Below are positions 1 through 5,574 of a DNA stretch of 13,005 nt, piece after piece; the first letter of the stretch is position 1, and every line of letters begins with the position of its first letter. Both the position numbers and the translations under genes were made by a program. The notes under the pieces were generated by a model. It made no database searches. It saw only the letters and a list, made by a program, of their open reading frames with translations, and was not told the DNA's origin. The stretch is from Candidatus Nomurabacteria bacterium (lineage in GTDB: Bacteria; Patescibacteriota; Minisyncoccia; Phycocordibacterales; UBA9973): contig CALQZZ010000008.1 in the NCBI GenBank assembly GCA_943350065.1, forward strand, positions 1 through 13,005, in the 5' to 3' direction.

Positions 1-1
1 A

Positions 2-39
2 AATAAAAAGCCTTAGGTTGTATATTACAACCTAAGGCT
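2..39 (-). terminator. Intrinsic terminator after the secreted-protein gene
   Basis: A perfect 14-bp stem (9-22 with 26-39) has a 3-nt loop. Read on the minus strand it is followed by a T-rich tract (TTTTTATTT). It begins 5 nt after the stop codon of the gene at 45-896. Confidence 0.9.
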
Positions 40-44
40 CACGT

Positions 45-896
45 CTATAAATGCAGGAATAGATATCCTGCCACACTTCTCGTCTCGGTGACATAACCGA
101 GACCCAGCAGTCCACTGAAATGAGTAGAGCTGAAATTTTTTAAGATTCCATACTCCCCACGAACTAAATCACCGGTGACCAAATTGTAGCCATCGTCAGC
201 ATACAAGCTAAGAGTTTCATGCTTTGGTATTTTAAAACAGAAAATATTTGAAATAGTCTGGTCTTGTCGCCAAACTAAAACAGAATAAATTCTTTCAAAA
301 TCAAGCGTCAAAGCTGATCCAGCTTTTTGTGTCTTGTTGGTATACCAGCCAGAAAGTGTAACTTTTTTGTAATTGAATACTCCAGAATATTCTGGCTTAC
401 CATTACGATCAGCGATACCAGCACCGATTTTAAAATCTGGGTTGAACTGGTACTTCATTTTTGCCCCCATCGCCATGCCGACAATTTGAGCTTCTGAAAA
501 TGTTTCAAATTGACCGTCTCCCGATACAGGATGCGGTCTTTGCTCTGTCGGCAATGTCGCCATATTTCCAGCTTCCAGACTAAATTTTTCAGTCGGATTT
601 AGTTTTACCCAAAAATGGATAATACCGAATGGTTCGGTCTTTGTTTGCATGTTGTACACGCAAAAACTTTTTACCGATATCCATTTATTAGCTGGCTTGT
701 AAGTCGCCATTGCTCCTACACGCAAGTCCACAAAGCTGACAGCGTTCAAACTATCGACACTGAAATAAGTTCCAGACATGACACCTGCATACACACGGTC
801 TACGGTAATTTGATCATTTACTTTAATGTCTTTAATTTGGCTAAAGCCAACGACACTCATAGTGCTCAAAAGCACAAACATAACTACTTTTTTCAT
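45..896 (-). CDS. Predicted secreted beta-strand-rich protein, function unknown
   Basis: The 283-residue product begins with a clear signal peptide: KK at residues 2-3, a hydrophobic core at about 4-17, and a likely cleavage after GFS (17-19). The mature part alternates short aromatic/aliphatic strands with Gly, Asn and Lys turns and has no internal hydrophobic helix. This looks like a small beta-barrel or beta-sandwich, and it ends in a hydrophobic strand (GYLFLHL). I do not recognise a family. An exported beta-rich protein would sit at the cell surface or outside the membrane. That is notable if the host is a CPR bacterium, a group thought to lack a classical outer membrane. The gene stands alone, with its own promoter, a structured leader shared with the gene ending at 5485, and a strong terminator. 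The ATG is chosen because the signal peptide begins there and it lies 15 nt after the leader hairpin. Confidence 0.75.
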   Translation of the reverse strand: MKKVVMFVLLSTMSVVGFSQIKDIKVNDQITVDRVYAGVMSGTYFSVDSLNAVSFVDLRVGAMATYKPANKWISVKSFCVYNMQTKTEPFGIIHFWVKLNPTEKFSLEAGNMATLPTEQRPHPVSGDGQFETFSEAQIVGMAMGAKMKYQFNPDFKIGAGIADRNGKPEYSGVFNYKKVTLSGWYTNKTQKAGSALTLDFERIYSVLVWRQDQTISNIFCFKIPKHETLSLYADDGYNLVTGDLVRGEYGILKNFSSTHFSGLLGLGYVTETRSVAGYLFLHL

Positions 897-980
897 ATTT
901 ATTCATTTTTAATTGGTGACAGCAAATCCCAAAAGGACTTCTTGTCACCAATCAAAACTTTTTTCAACGAACCTTAAACT
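897..980 (-). promoter_or_regulatory. Structured 5' leader, type I, copy 1
   Basis: This is the untranslated leader of the secreted-protein gene. It contains a 10-bp perfect stem (912-921 with 943-952) topped by an inner stem AAGUCC/GGAUUU containing one G-U pair. The hairpin ends 15 nt before the ATG. The 5' part (AGTTTAAGGTTCGTT, then A6GTTTTG) is nearly identical to the leader at 5486-5568. The last outer stem pair is A-U here and C-G in the other copy, so the structure is supported by covariation. No known riboswitch class is recognised. Confidence 0.7.
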
Positions 981-986
981 ATCCTA

Positions 987-1015
987 AGTATAGCACAATG
1001 AAAGACAAAAGTCAA
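987..1015 (-). promoter_or_regulatory. Sigma70-type promoter for the secreted-protein gene
   Basis: The -35 TTGACT lies at 1010-1015 and the -10 TATACT at 987-992, with a 17-nt spacer and an extended -10 (TGC before TATACT). The promoter closely matches the one at 2055-2083, including part of the spacer. Confidence 0.85.
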
Positions 1016-1021
1016 GCAAAA

Positions 1022-1055
1022 TAAAAACCCTCAGCTGTATAAATAGCTGAGGGTT
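1022..1055 (-). terminator. Intrinsic terminator after the unknown gene at 1062-1532
   Basis: An 11-bp stem (1026-1036 with 1045-1055) is followed on the minus strand by TTTTTATTTT. The T-tract runs into the -35 of the next promoter only a few bases later. The hairpin has A/T runs on both sides, so it could work in either direction. Confidence 0.88.
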
Positions 1056-1061
1056 AAACGT

Positions 1062-1532
1062 TTATATTGTATTTACCTTTCCTCCCCTTTTGATGAATTT
1101 TTTTGGAAGGTTAGAATTAAACTTTGGTCTGATTTTAGTTAACTTTTTAATAGTCTTTTCACTTTCAGTGAATTTATTTTTAACCTCGAAACAAGCTTTA
1201 ATTTCTGCAAAAGCAGAAGCTTCTGCGAGCAACTCTTTTCGATATTTTAAAATAAAAGGTTGCAATATATCGACAAGTGAAATAGTGCTGTGAACTTCGC
1301 TCATTTGACCGACTGAACCATATCCACCAGCGACTATTATTGTTCCTATACTTCTGTGGCTATGAGCTTCTATTACAGCCATAGTCAGATCAACTATTTC
1401 TGCATAAGAATCTCCTGAGACTAAAATAGCAACAGGTTGCTTTCCTTCATTTTCTTTATTGAATTCTTCCACTGAATTGTAGATTTTTTCTGGATCTACA
1501 AATTTAAAAACTACTTTTTTTCCAAAGGCCAT
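1062..1532 (-). CDS. Unknown soluble protein with basic C-terminus
   Basis: The 156-residue product has no signal peptide or membrane helix. Residues 34-72 read like an alternating beta/alpha fold: hydrophobic strand AILVSGDSYAEIVDL, a helix, then strand TIIVAGGYGSVGQ with a Gly-rich turn. A helical middle (about 78-115) and a Lys-rich tail (about 115-153) follow. I do not recognise the family. The Gly-rich turn after a strand could bind a nucleotide or cofactor, but no complete motif such as a P-loop is present. The gene is a single-gene unit with its own promoter and terminator. Unlike its neighbours it appears cytoplasmic. Its start has no Shine-Dalgarno; the ATG chosen lies about 29 nt downstream of the expected transcription start and gives a sensible N-terminus. 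Confidence 0.7.
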   Translation of the reverse strand: MAFGKKVVFKFVDPEKIYNSVEEFNKENEGKQPVAILVSGDSYAEIVDLTMAVIEAHSHRSIGTIIVAGGYGSVGQMSEVHSTISLVDILQPFILKYRKELLAEASAFAEIKACFEVKNKFTESEKTIKKLTKIRPKFNSNLPKKFIKRGGKVNTI

Positions 1533-1567
1533 GTCTAAAAAAATTTATAATTTACATTTCTGTAATT

Positions 1568-1596
1568 AGATTAGCATGAATAATTTGAAAAGTCAA
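1568..1596 (-). promoter_or_regulatory. Sigma70-type promoter for the gene at 1062-1532
   Basis: The -35 TTGACT lies at 1591-1596 and the -10 TAATCT at 1568-1573, with a 17-nt spacer and TGC before the -10. It belongs to the same promoter family as the four others in the left half of the window. Confidence 0.75.
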
Positions 1597-1601
1597 CCAC
1601 A

Positions 1602-1618
1602 CGGAGGCGTTGCCTCCG
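1602..1618. repeat. Short GC-rich palindrome next to a promoter
   Basis: A perfect 7-bp inverted repeat (CGGAGGC/GCCTCCG) with a 3-nt spacer lies 5 bp upstream of the -35 at 1591-1596, in otherwise AT-rich DNA. It could be an operator, or a remnant of a dispersed GC-rich repeat like the one at 5687-5728. It has no T-tract of its own. Confidence 0.5.
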
Positions 1619-1623
1619 CCCTA

Positions 1624-1661
1624 ATAAAAAAATCACCATCCTGAATTTCAGAATGGTGATT
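1624..1661 (-). terminator. Intrinsic terminator after the lipoprotein gene
   Basis: A 9-bp stem (1631-1639 with 1653-1661), one mismatch, and a further 5-bp stem (1641-1645 with 1647-1651, with the loop eating into it) are followed on the minus strand by TTTTTTTATT. It lies 26 nt beyond the stop codon at 1687. Confidence 0.85.
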
Positions 1662-1686
1662 GGTTTTAAAAACTATGTAATTTTTG

Positions 1687-2007
1687 TTAATTCTCCTTTA
1701 CTACAGGTAGAACCTTTCTAATAATTCCAAGTCTCGCACCTCTTGCTTTGTACATTTCAGCTTTAAACGGCATTTTGTTGTTCAACAAGACGTTTTCTGT
1801 AATAGAAGATTTTACTGTGTCCCCGCTTGCGGTTACAACTAAAACTACCGGGTGAGTCGTAACAGCATTTGCAAGAATACTGTTATCTTTAGCAACAACA
1901 GTCACTTCATACGTTTGAGAAGTTTCAGATATAGAACCACAAGAGGTAAAGGTGAATAAACTAGCGAAGAATAACATCGCAACGGTAATAGAAAACATTT
2001 TTTTCAT
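1687..2007 (-). CDS. Small predicted lipoprotein
   Basis: The 106-residue product has a lipoprotein signal peptide: KK at 2-3, a hydrophobic core at 4-20, and FTSC at 20-23, with Cys23 as the likely lipidated residue. The mature part of about 84 residues begins with a Ser/Thr-rich linker, continues with beta-like segments (YEVTVVAKD, VVLVVTASGD), and ends with a basic stretch. The GDTVKSSI segment resembles the strand pattern of small Ig-like or lipocalin-like folds, but I cannot assign a family. It should be anchored on the outer face of the cytoplasmic membrane. It shares its promoter sequence, its leader and the position of the Cys with the gene at 3931-4359, which suggests common expression. 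Confidence 0.75.
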   Translation of the reverse strand: MKKMFSITVAMLFFASLFTFTSCGSISETSQTYEVTVVAKDNSILANAVTTHPVVLVVTASGDTVKSSITENVLLNNKMPFKAEMYKARGARLGIIRKVLPVVKEN

Positions 2008-2053
2008 TTGTTTGGGATTTAAGGTTTATTTATTGTGTCAATTTTTCTGTATC
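2008..2053 (-). promoter_or_regulatory. 5' leader, type II, copy 1
   Basis: From the promoter to the ATG this leader aligns almost end to end with that of the gene at 3931-4359. Shared blocks are AGAAAAATT, AATAAATAAAC and TTAAAT in the same order and spacing. It has no strong hairpin and no Shine-Dalgarno; AAACAA directly precedes the ATG. Confidence 0.6.
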
Positions 2054-2054
2054 A

Positions 2055-2083
2055 AGTATAGCACAACAGAAATCAAAAGTCAA
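2055..2083 (-). promoter_or_regulatory. Sigma70-type promoter for the lipoprotein gene
   Basis: The -35 TTGACT lies at 2078-2083 and the -10 TATACT at 2055-2060, with a 17-nt spacer and TGC before the -10. The spacer partly matches the promoter at 987-1015 (both start TTTG and end TTGTGC). Confidence 0.85.
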
Positions 2084-2089
2084 GCATTT

Positions 2090-2113
2090 AAAGTCCCCTG
2101 ATAAGGGGATTTA
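2090..2113 (-). terminator. Probable terminator after the three-gene membrane operon
   Basis: A 10-bp stem including one G-T pair (2090-2099 with 2104-2113) has a GATA loop. The T-tract on the minus strand is short (TTTAAAT), so it is weaker than the other terminators here. It lies about 20 nt after the stop at 2132. Confidence 0.55.
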
Positions 2114-2131
2114 GGGGTTGTATTTAAGATA

Positions 2132-2509
2132 TTAAAAAAATCTAAACCCAGTAGACATACCAAAGAAAAAACCTAGAATCATAAAAATTGGTGAAATAAC
2201 CCAAATAAGAATAATAATTCGAGATATTTTATACAGAGTTACATTTTGCGAAAATAAGACCAGATATGCAGCAAGAATTGAAATGAAGGGAGTAAAACTA
2301 AAAATAGAAGGTGAAAGAATAATATATTGAAAATCTGTAATCAGCATCAAGATTTTAGGTATAGAAAAAATAAAGACAAGGACTGCGAGCAATTTAATAG
2401 ATTTTGATTTTTGAATTCCAGGAGCAGATGGAGCCTTAGGTATAGCACTTCCCGATTTAGGTGAATTTAAAGGAGATGGAGCCTCTGGTATTGTATTTTG
2501 AGTATTCAT
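2132..2509 (-). CDS. Three-helix membrane protein with Pro/Ser-rich N-terminus
   Basis: The 125-residue product has a disordered, Pro/Ser/Ala-rich first 35 residues. Three predicted membrane helices follow (about 39-57, 66-86 and 95-117) and then a short polar end. No catalytic motif or known family is recognised. It is the last gene of a three-gene operon with the genes ending at 2963 and 3606; its ATG is 4 nt after the upstream stop, which suggests translational coupling. The Pro/Ser-rich segment resembles the linker after the helical domain of the first operon gene, so the proteins may form one membrane assembly. That is inference from context only. Confidence 0.7.
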   Translation of the reverse strand: MNTQNTIPEAPSPLNSPKSGSAIPKAPSAPGIQKSKSIKLLAVLVFIFSIPKILMLITDFQYIILSPSIFSFTPFISILAAYLVLFSQNVTLYKISRIIILIWVISPIFMILGFFFGMSTGFRFF

Positions 2510-2513
2510 AGAT

Positions 2514-2963
2514 TTATTTATCTACGTTATATTTGCTCTGGATATTGTAAATACCATAAGTCGAAGCTATGACGAGTAATATCATCACTACATAAAATTC
2601 AAAAGTCGTATGATGATTGTAAAAGTAGACAGAGATTTGCAAGGCTAATTGTATTGTCAAAATAATACTGACGACGAAATATGGCACTAGGGCGATCGCA
2701 TATTTTTCTTTTTTACCACTGACAGCGAGGTTTACCATCAGGGCAATAATTAAAAACAATATTACAAACCCAGCTTGCAACATAATGACTGAAAGGTTAT
2801 CAAAATAATCTAATGGTGGTGTAGCTAAAAATCGTGACAAGTCGTACATTATTCTTTCTGCCAATGCCAAAATAGACATACCAAGGAGAAAAACAATAAA
2901 TCCACCAAGTGTAGAAAATTGTGTTTTAAAAATATTTTGTTCTGATTTAATAATTAAAGCCAT
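2514..2963 (-). CDS. Four-helix membrane protein, paralogue of its upstream neighbour
   Basis: The 149-residue product has four predicted membrane helices (about 18-40, 57-81, 88-114 and 122-141) and a short polar N-terminus. Its second half aligns with the first operon gene: K/R-x-x-I-x-x-x-PYF(V/I)VS at about 87-99 here and 151-164 there, then a polar loop and a last helix. It therefore looks like the membrane part of that protein without the N-terminal helical domain, resembling small uncharacterised membrane domains common in Parcubacteria (DUF5671-like, tentative). It sits 4 nt from both neighbouring genes. Function unknown; it may pair with its paralogue in the membrane. Confidence 0.72.
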   Translation of the reverse strand: MALIIKSEQNIFKTQFSTLGGFIVFLLGMSILALAERIMYDLSRFLATPPLDYFDNLSVIMLQAGFVILFLIIALMVNLAVSGKKEKYAIALVPYFVVSIILTIQLALQISVYFYNHHTTFEFYVVMILLVIASTYGIYNIQSKYNVDK

Positions 2964-2967
2964 ATAT

Positions 2968-3606
2968 TTAAGATTTTAAAAACTTTTGTAAAAAGATGAC
3001 GAAACCAGTCAATACGAGTATTGCCATAACGAGCACAATATAGACTCCATACGTCGCATTGGTATTCAAAATATATTTACTGACATTCCAAAGTAATCGT
3101 AAAAATAAAAATGCGCTGACTATAAAATATGGCTGGCAGATAATAATAAAACGTTTTTTGTTTTGACTCGCTATTCCATATAGCATAAATGAAGCAAAAA
3201 GGAATGGTATAGTAATAATCGCATCAAAAATAAGAGTACTATTTTCACTCGTAGCATTTAGACCAATATCGTGAATAATCTTATTTACTAAAACAAAAAG
3301 AGAGATAAATAAGACGACAGCGAGCCCGACACTGAATGGAGAATTGTATTCTTCTTCTACTATTACTTTTTTTATTGGTTGCTCTGTTGATATAGTCTTT
3401 GGTTCTACTTTGTATGAAGGTAAAGCAGAAGGAGTAGGTGCTGAGGGAGCCATCGGGGTTTGAGAAGATAAAGAAAATGAAGCGTATGCTTCCTGAATAT
3501 CTGTATCCTTCCAGCCATTTTTGCGGAGCGCTTCGACGACAGCTGTGTCATTGAAACCTTGGGCTTTGACGGACTTTATATAATCAACTAATGTTTGATT
3601 TACCAT
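2968..3606 (-). CDS. UBA-like N-terminal helical domain fused to a four-helix membrane domain
   Basis: The 212-residue product has three parts. Residues 3-45 form a compact helical domain (LVDYIKSVKAQGFNDTAVVE, then a second helix LRKNGWKDTDIQEAY) with the look of a UBA/CUE-type three-helix bundle, a fold often seen at the N-terminus of Parcubacteria membrane proteins. Residues 46-85 are a Pro/Ser/Thr-rich linker. Four predicted membrane helices follow (about 90-112, 124-146, 153-177 and 186-207), with PYFIVS at 159-164 shared with the downstream paralogue. The small domain faces the cytoplasm if the N-terminus is inside, and may bind a partner protein. First gene of a three-gene operon. The promoter lies so close that the transcript probably has almost no leader. 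Confidence 0.75.
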   Translation of the reverse strand: MVNQTLVDYIKSVKAQGFNDTAVVEALRKNGWKDTDIQEAYASFSLSSQTPMAPSAPTPSALPSYKVEPKTISTEQPIKKVIVEEEYNSPFSVGLAVVLFISLFVLVNKIIHDIGLNATSENSTLIFDAIITIPFLFASFMLYGIASQNKKRFIIICQPYFIVSAFLFLRLLWNVSKYILNTNATYGVYIVLVMAILVLTGFVIFLQKFLKS

Positions 3607-3614
3607 TACTATTA

Positions 3615-3643
3615 ATAGTACTAAATCAAAATTTTATATGCAA
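3615..3643 (-). promoter_or_regulatory. Promoter of the membrane operon, probably giving a leaderless mRNA
   Basis: The -35 TTGCAT lies at 3638-3643 and the -10 TACTAT at 3615-3620, with a 17-nt spacer. Only 8 nt separate the -10 from the ATG at 3604-3606. A start about 7 nt downstream of the -10 therefore falls within 0-3 nt of the start codon. Confidence 0.65.
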
Positions 3644-3647
3644 ATAA

Positions 3648-3678
3648 AAAACCCACTCGAAATTTCCGAGTGGGTTTT
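3648..3678 (-). terminator. Intrinsic terminator after the small membrane protein gene
   Basis: A perfect 12-bp stem (3648-3659 with 3667-3678) is followed on the minus strand by TTTTTTATTT. It lies about 20 nt beyond the stop at 3699 and 5 bp from the next -35. Confidence 0.9.
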
Positions 3679-3698
3679 AAACAAATTAATGCTAAATT

Positions 3699-3923
3699 CT
3701 ATTTTTCCAAGAATGAAAAAATTTTTCTTAGAAAGAGAAACATGATAAATCCGATAAAAAGAAACTCTCCAATAAGGACAACAAAGTCGTTTATGGAAAA
3801 TTTTTGCTGAATTGCAATAGAAGTTGTTCGTAAAATGAACATCATCGATTTACTATTCGCAATACAAATAAGACAAAGCAATGGAATTACCACTGACAAT
3901 ATAAAAAAGTGTTTTTTATTCAT
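3699..3923 (-). CDS. Tiny two-helix membrane protein
   Basis: The 74-residue product has two predicted membrane helices (about 5-24 and 45-66). They are joined by a polar loop, and basic residues flank both ends. No motif or family is recognised. It lies 7 nt downstream of the SPFH-like gene and shares its promoter and terminator, so it may be a partner of that anchored protein. A small coding gene is favoured over chance because the reading frame fills the space between neighbour and terminator. Confidence 0.6.
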   Translation of the reverse strand: MNKKHFFILSVVIPLLCLICIANSKSMMFILRTTSIAIQQKFSINDFVVLIGEFLFIGFIMFLFLRKIFSFLEK

Positions 3924-3930
3924 CTTATCT

Positions 3931-4359
3931 TTATTTTTTTACCTGAATTGAATCATTGTAAGCACCTCCCTCCTGAACAAATTCCAACCAAGGATAACTT
4001 TTGCCGGAATATGCATACCCAAGAAAAATGTTCTCTTGCTTAGTAGATAGTCCCCAAGAAAATCCTTGGTCTTTTAAAAATTCGGCAATATGCTCCGGGT
4101 TTAACTTAACAATTTTTGAGTTAATAATCCGGGCATCAGAAACAATGGTCACTCTCTCAGGCAAAGTACTCAAATAAGCAACAAGGGTGACAGGTGATGT
4201 AAGGTAAATTCCTGGATGCTTTTGGTAAGTAACTACTCCTGACATTCCGTTGTATTCAATTCCAACTTCGTTCAGTGATACATGGTTAATGCAACTAAAG
4301 TAAAAAATAATTATAGCGCCAACCATAATTGATAAGGTAATAATAACTGATTTTTTCAT
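3931..4359 (-). CDS. Membrane-anchored short protein with SPFH/band-7-like N-terminal segment
   Basis: The 142-residue product starts with a hydrophobic helix (4-22) ending in FSC, so it is either membrane-anchored or a lipoprotein with Cys23 lipidated. Residues 26-72 resemble the beginning of SPFH/band-7 (prohibitin/stomatin) domains. NEVGI at 30-34 and HPGIYLTSP at 48-56 match the family pattern of a Gly-Val/Ile pair followed by PGxxxxxP. The rest of a real SPFH domain and its coiled coil (usually over 200 residues in total) are absent. The C-terminal half is polar and unassigned. If the match holds, this is a minimal or truncated scaffold. It is cotranscribed with the tiny membrane protein that follows it. 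The SPFH similarity is suggestive only. Confidence 0.6.
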   Translation of the reverse strand: MKKSVIITLSIMVGAIIIFYFSCINHVSLNEVGIEYNGMSGVVTYQKHPGIYLTSPVTLVAYLSTLPERVTIVSDARIINSKIVKLNPEHIAEFLKDQGFSWGLSTKQENIFLGYAYSGKSYPWLEFVQEGGAYNDSIQVKK

Positions 4360-4406
4360 TTCTTTTTGAATTTAAGTTTATTTATTATGACAAATTTTTC
4401 TAGATT
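4360..4406 (-). promoter_or_regulatory. 5' leader, type II, copy 2
   Basis: This leader aligns with the one at 2008-2053 in sequence blocks and length (56 versus 57 nt from -10 to ATG). The two coding regions themselves are not obviously homologous beyond the position of the signal-peptide Cys. Confidence 0.6.
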
Positions 4407-4407
4407 T

Positions 4408-4436
4408 AGTATAGCATATCAATATATAAAAGTCAA
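4408..4436 (-). promoter_or_regulatory. Sigma70-type promoter for the SPFH-like gene
   Basis: The -35 TTGACT lies at 4431-4436 and the -10 TATACT at 4408-4413, with a 17-nt spacer and TGC before the -10. Confidence 0.85.
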
Positions 4437-4508
4437 CCACGTCGCTCTCGAGTTAAAAGTAATAGATATTAGGGCGATTGGGTAAATAGATAACTATATA
4501 TAAATAAA

Positions 4509-4538
4509 ATACCCCATTCGAATCAACGAACGGGGTAT
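4509..4538 (-). terminator. Intrinsic terminator after the anchored protein gene at 4559-5104
   Basis: The stem consists of 7 bp (4509-4515 with 4532-4538), a single mismatch, and 4 bp (TTCG/CGAA), with a 6-nt loop. TTTTATTT follows on the minus strand. Confidence 0.8.
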
Positions 4539-4558
4539 ATAACTAAACAAGAATAATA

Positions 4559-5104
4559 CTAAACTTTAGTGGTTTTTACACTATTGTCTGACATTATCTC
4601 AATTGGAGTTAGAACTTTTACTCTTTCAGGCAGCCAAAGTTTTGCAACTTTATCATAAAGCCACAAAGAATAGTGAGATACTGCCGCGAATTTCCAATCA
4701 GCACTTTTTAATTTAGCCTGATACTCTGTTTTTAAAAATTCAGTTCTAGGTATCTGCTTCTCAAGTAATTTTTTATAAAAATCACAAGTGTCCATGCAGG
4801 TCTTATGTTTATTCAAAAGAATACCGTCACGACTTTTGTCTCTTTTTTCTTCAACTTTAAGTGCCTTAGGGCTTAAATTTAAAAGACCCAAAGAATCCTC
4901 GATTTTATCTGACAGATCAAGATTTTCCATAATTTTTGAAAAACTACTCAAAGTAATTATTTCAGAATAATTTAAGGAATCTGTTTTTTCTTTTAAGGAG
5001 ACTTCGGCATTATAGTGTATAACACCTAAAACTGTTGATGATATAATCCATCCAGTAGCAAGTCCAGCAAACATTTTTGAAATACGAATTAAATTTTTTT
5101 TCAT
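4559..5104 (-). CDS. Membrane-anchored protein of unknown function with helical ectodomain
   Basis: The 181-residue product has one N-terminal membrane helix (about 11-30) after a basic start, so it is a signal anchor with the remainder probably outside. The rest is charged and mostly helical, with Lys/Glu-rich stretches around 80-95 and 108-135. A CxxxC pair (Cys103 and Cys107) could form a disulphide or bind metal. The end (about 135-170) contains several Trp and Tyr residues. I do not recognise a family. It begins 6 nt after the stop of the zinc-ribbon gene and is presumably cotranscribed from the promoter at 5575-5603. Confidence 0.68.
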   Translation of the reverse strand: MKKNLIRISKMFAGLATGWIISSTVLGVIHYNAEVSLKEKTDSLNYSEIITLSSFSKIMENLDLSDKIEDSLGLLNLSPKALKVEEKRDKSRDGILLNKHKTCMDTCDFYKKLLEKQIPRTEFLKTEYQAKLKSADWKFAAVSHYSLWLYDKVAKLWLPERVKVLTPIEIMSDNSVKTTKV

Positions 5105-5110
5105 TTCTGT

Positions 5111-5485
5111 TTAGTTTTTAGTTAATTTTTTATTTTTTTCAAATTCTTTTAAGGCGGTTATTGCTTTTGCAATGCTTTCTTTTTCCCAAGTACCTGATTC
5201 CAAATGTTTTTCAATTCTTTGGTAATCAAACTTACCGGAAGCTGAACATTCACTGCAAATACTTACGGCATACGATACTGATGGTGAAATAAAACAACCA
5301 GGGAAAAAATAATGTTTTTCATACTCAACACCGACACTACTTTTCCAATTCCAGCTATCACCACAATTAGGGCAACAACCAAAACCTTTTTTATTACCTA
5401 TACGGTTTTTATACCATCTAGAAATTGATTTTAAAAAATCAAAAAAATTAAACGAAACTACTGTTGTAACTGCTGAATTTGTCAT
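5111..5485 (-). CDS. Small zinc-ribbon protein
   Basis: The 124-residue product has two CxxC knuckles, Cys38/Cys41 (CPNCGDSW) and Cys77/Cys80 (CSEC), plus Cys37 and Cys64. These could hold one structural zinc in a ribbon fold. A helical, Lys/Glu-rich C-terminus (about 86-121) follows. No enzyme motif is visible. The ATG at 5483-5485 is preferred over an in-frame upstream ATG at 5539. The upstream ATG lies inside the leader hairpin, and the other copy of this leader places its ATG about 15 nt after the hairpin, as here. First gene of a two-gene unit. Partner and substrate unknown. Confidence 0.7.
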   Translation of the reverse strand: MTNSAVTTVVSFNFFDFLKSISRWYKNRIGNKKGFGCCPNCGDSWNWKSSVGVEYEKHYFFPGCFISPSVSYAVSICSECSASGKFDYQRIEKHLESGTWEKESIAKAITALKEFEKNKKLTKN

Positions 5486-5568
5486 ATCTATTGTTTTTAT
5501 TGGTGACCACAAACCCCTAAAAGGACTTCTGGTCACCAATCAAAACTTTTTTAAACGAACCTTAAACT
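5486..5568 (-). promoter_or_regulatory. Structured 5' leader, type I, copy 2
   Basis: A 10-bp perfect stem (5499-5508 with 5531-5540) carries the inner stem AAGUCC/GGGUUU, with wobble pairs. Upstream it matches the copy at 897-980, with about four changes over some 45 nt from the -10 to the hairpin. A terminal stem pair changes from A-U to C-G and an inner U-A changes to U-G, so pairing is preserved. Confidence 0.7.
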
Positions 5569-5574
5569 ATATAA

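Noticed and set aside
615..977. Plus-strand ORF of 120 codons
   Set aside because: It lies opposite the secreted-protein gene, its leader and its promoter, and its translation has no domain or composition suggesting a real protein.
1602..1618. GC-rich palindrome read as a terminator
   Set aside because: It lacks a T-tract on either side, and a proper terminator with a T-tract already lies just upstream at 1624-1661 on the transcribed strand.
5486..5539. Upstream in-frame ATG giving an 18-residue longer zinc-ribbon protein
   Set aside because: The extra region is the leader hairpin shared with 897-980, where it is clearly non-coding, so the later ATG at 5483-5485 is the better start.
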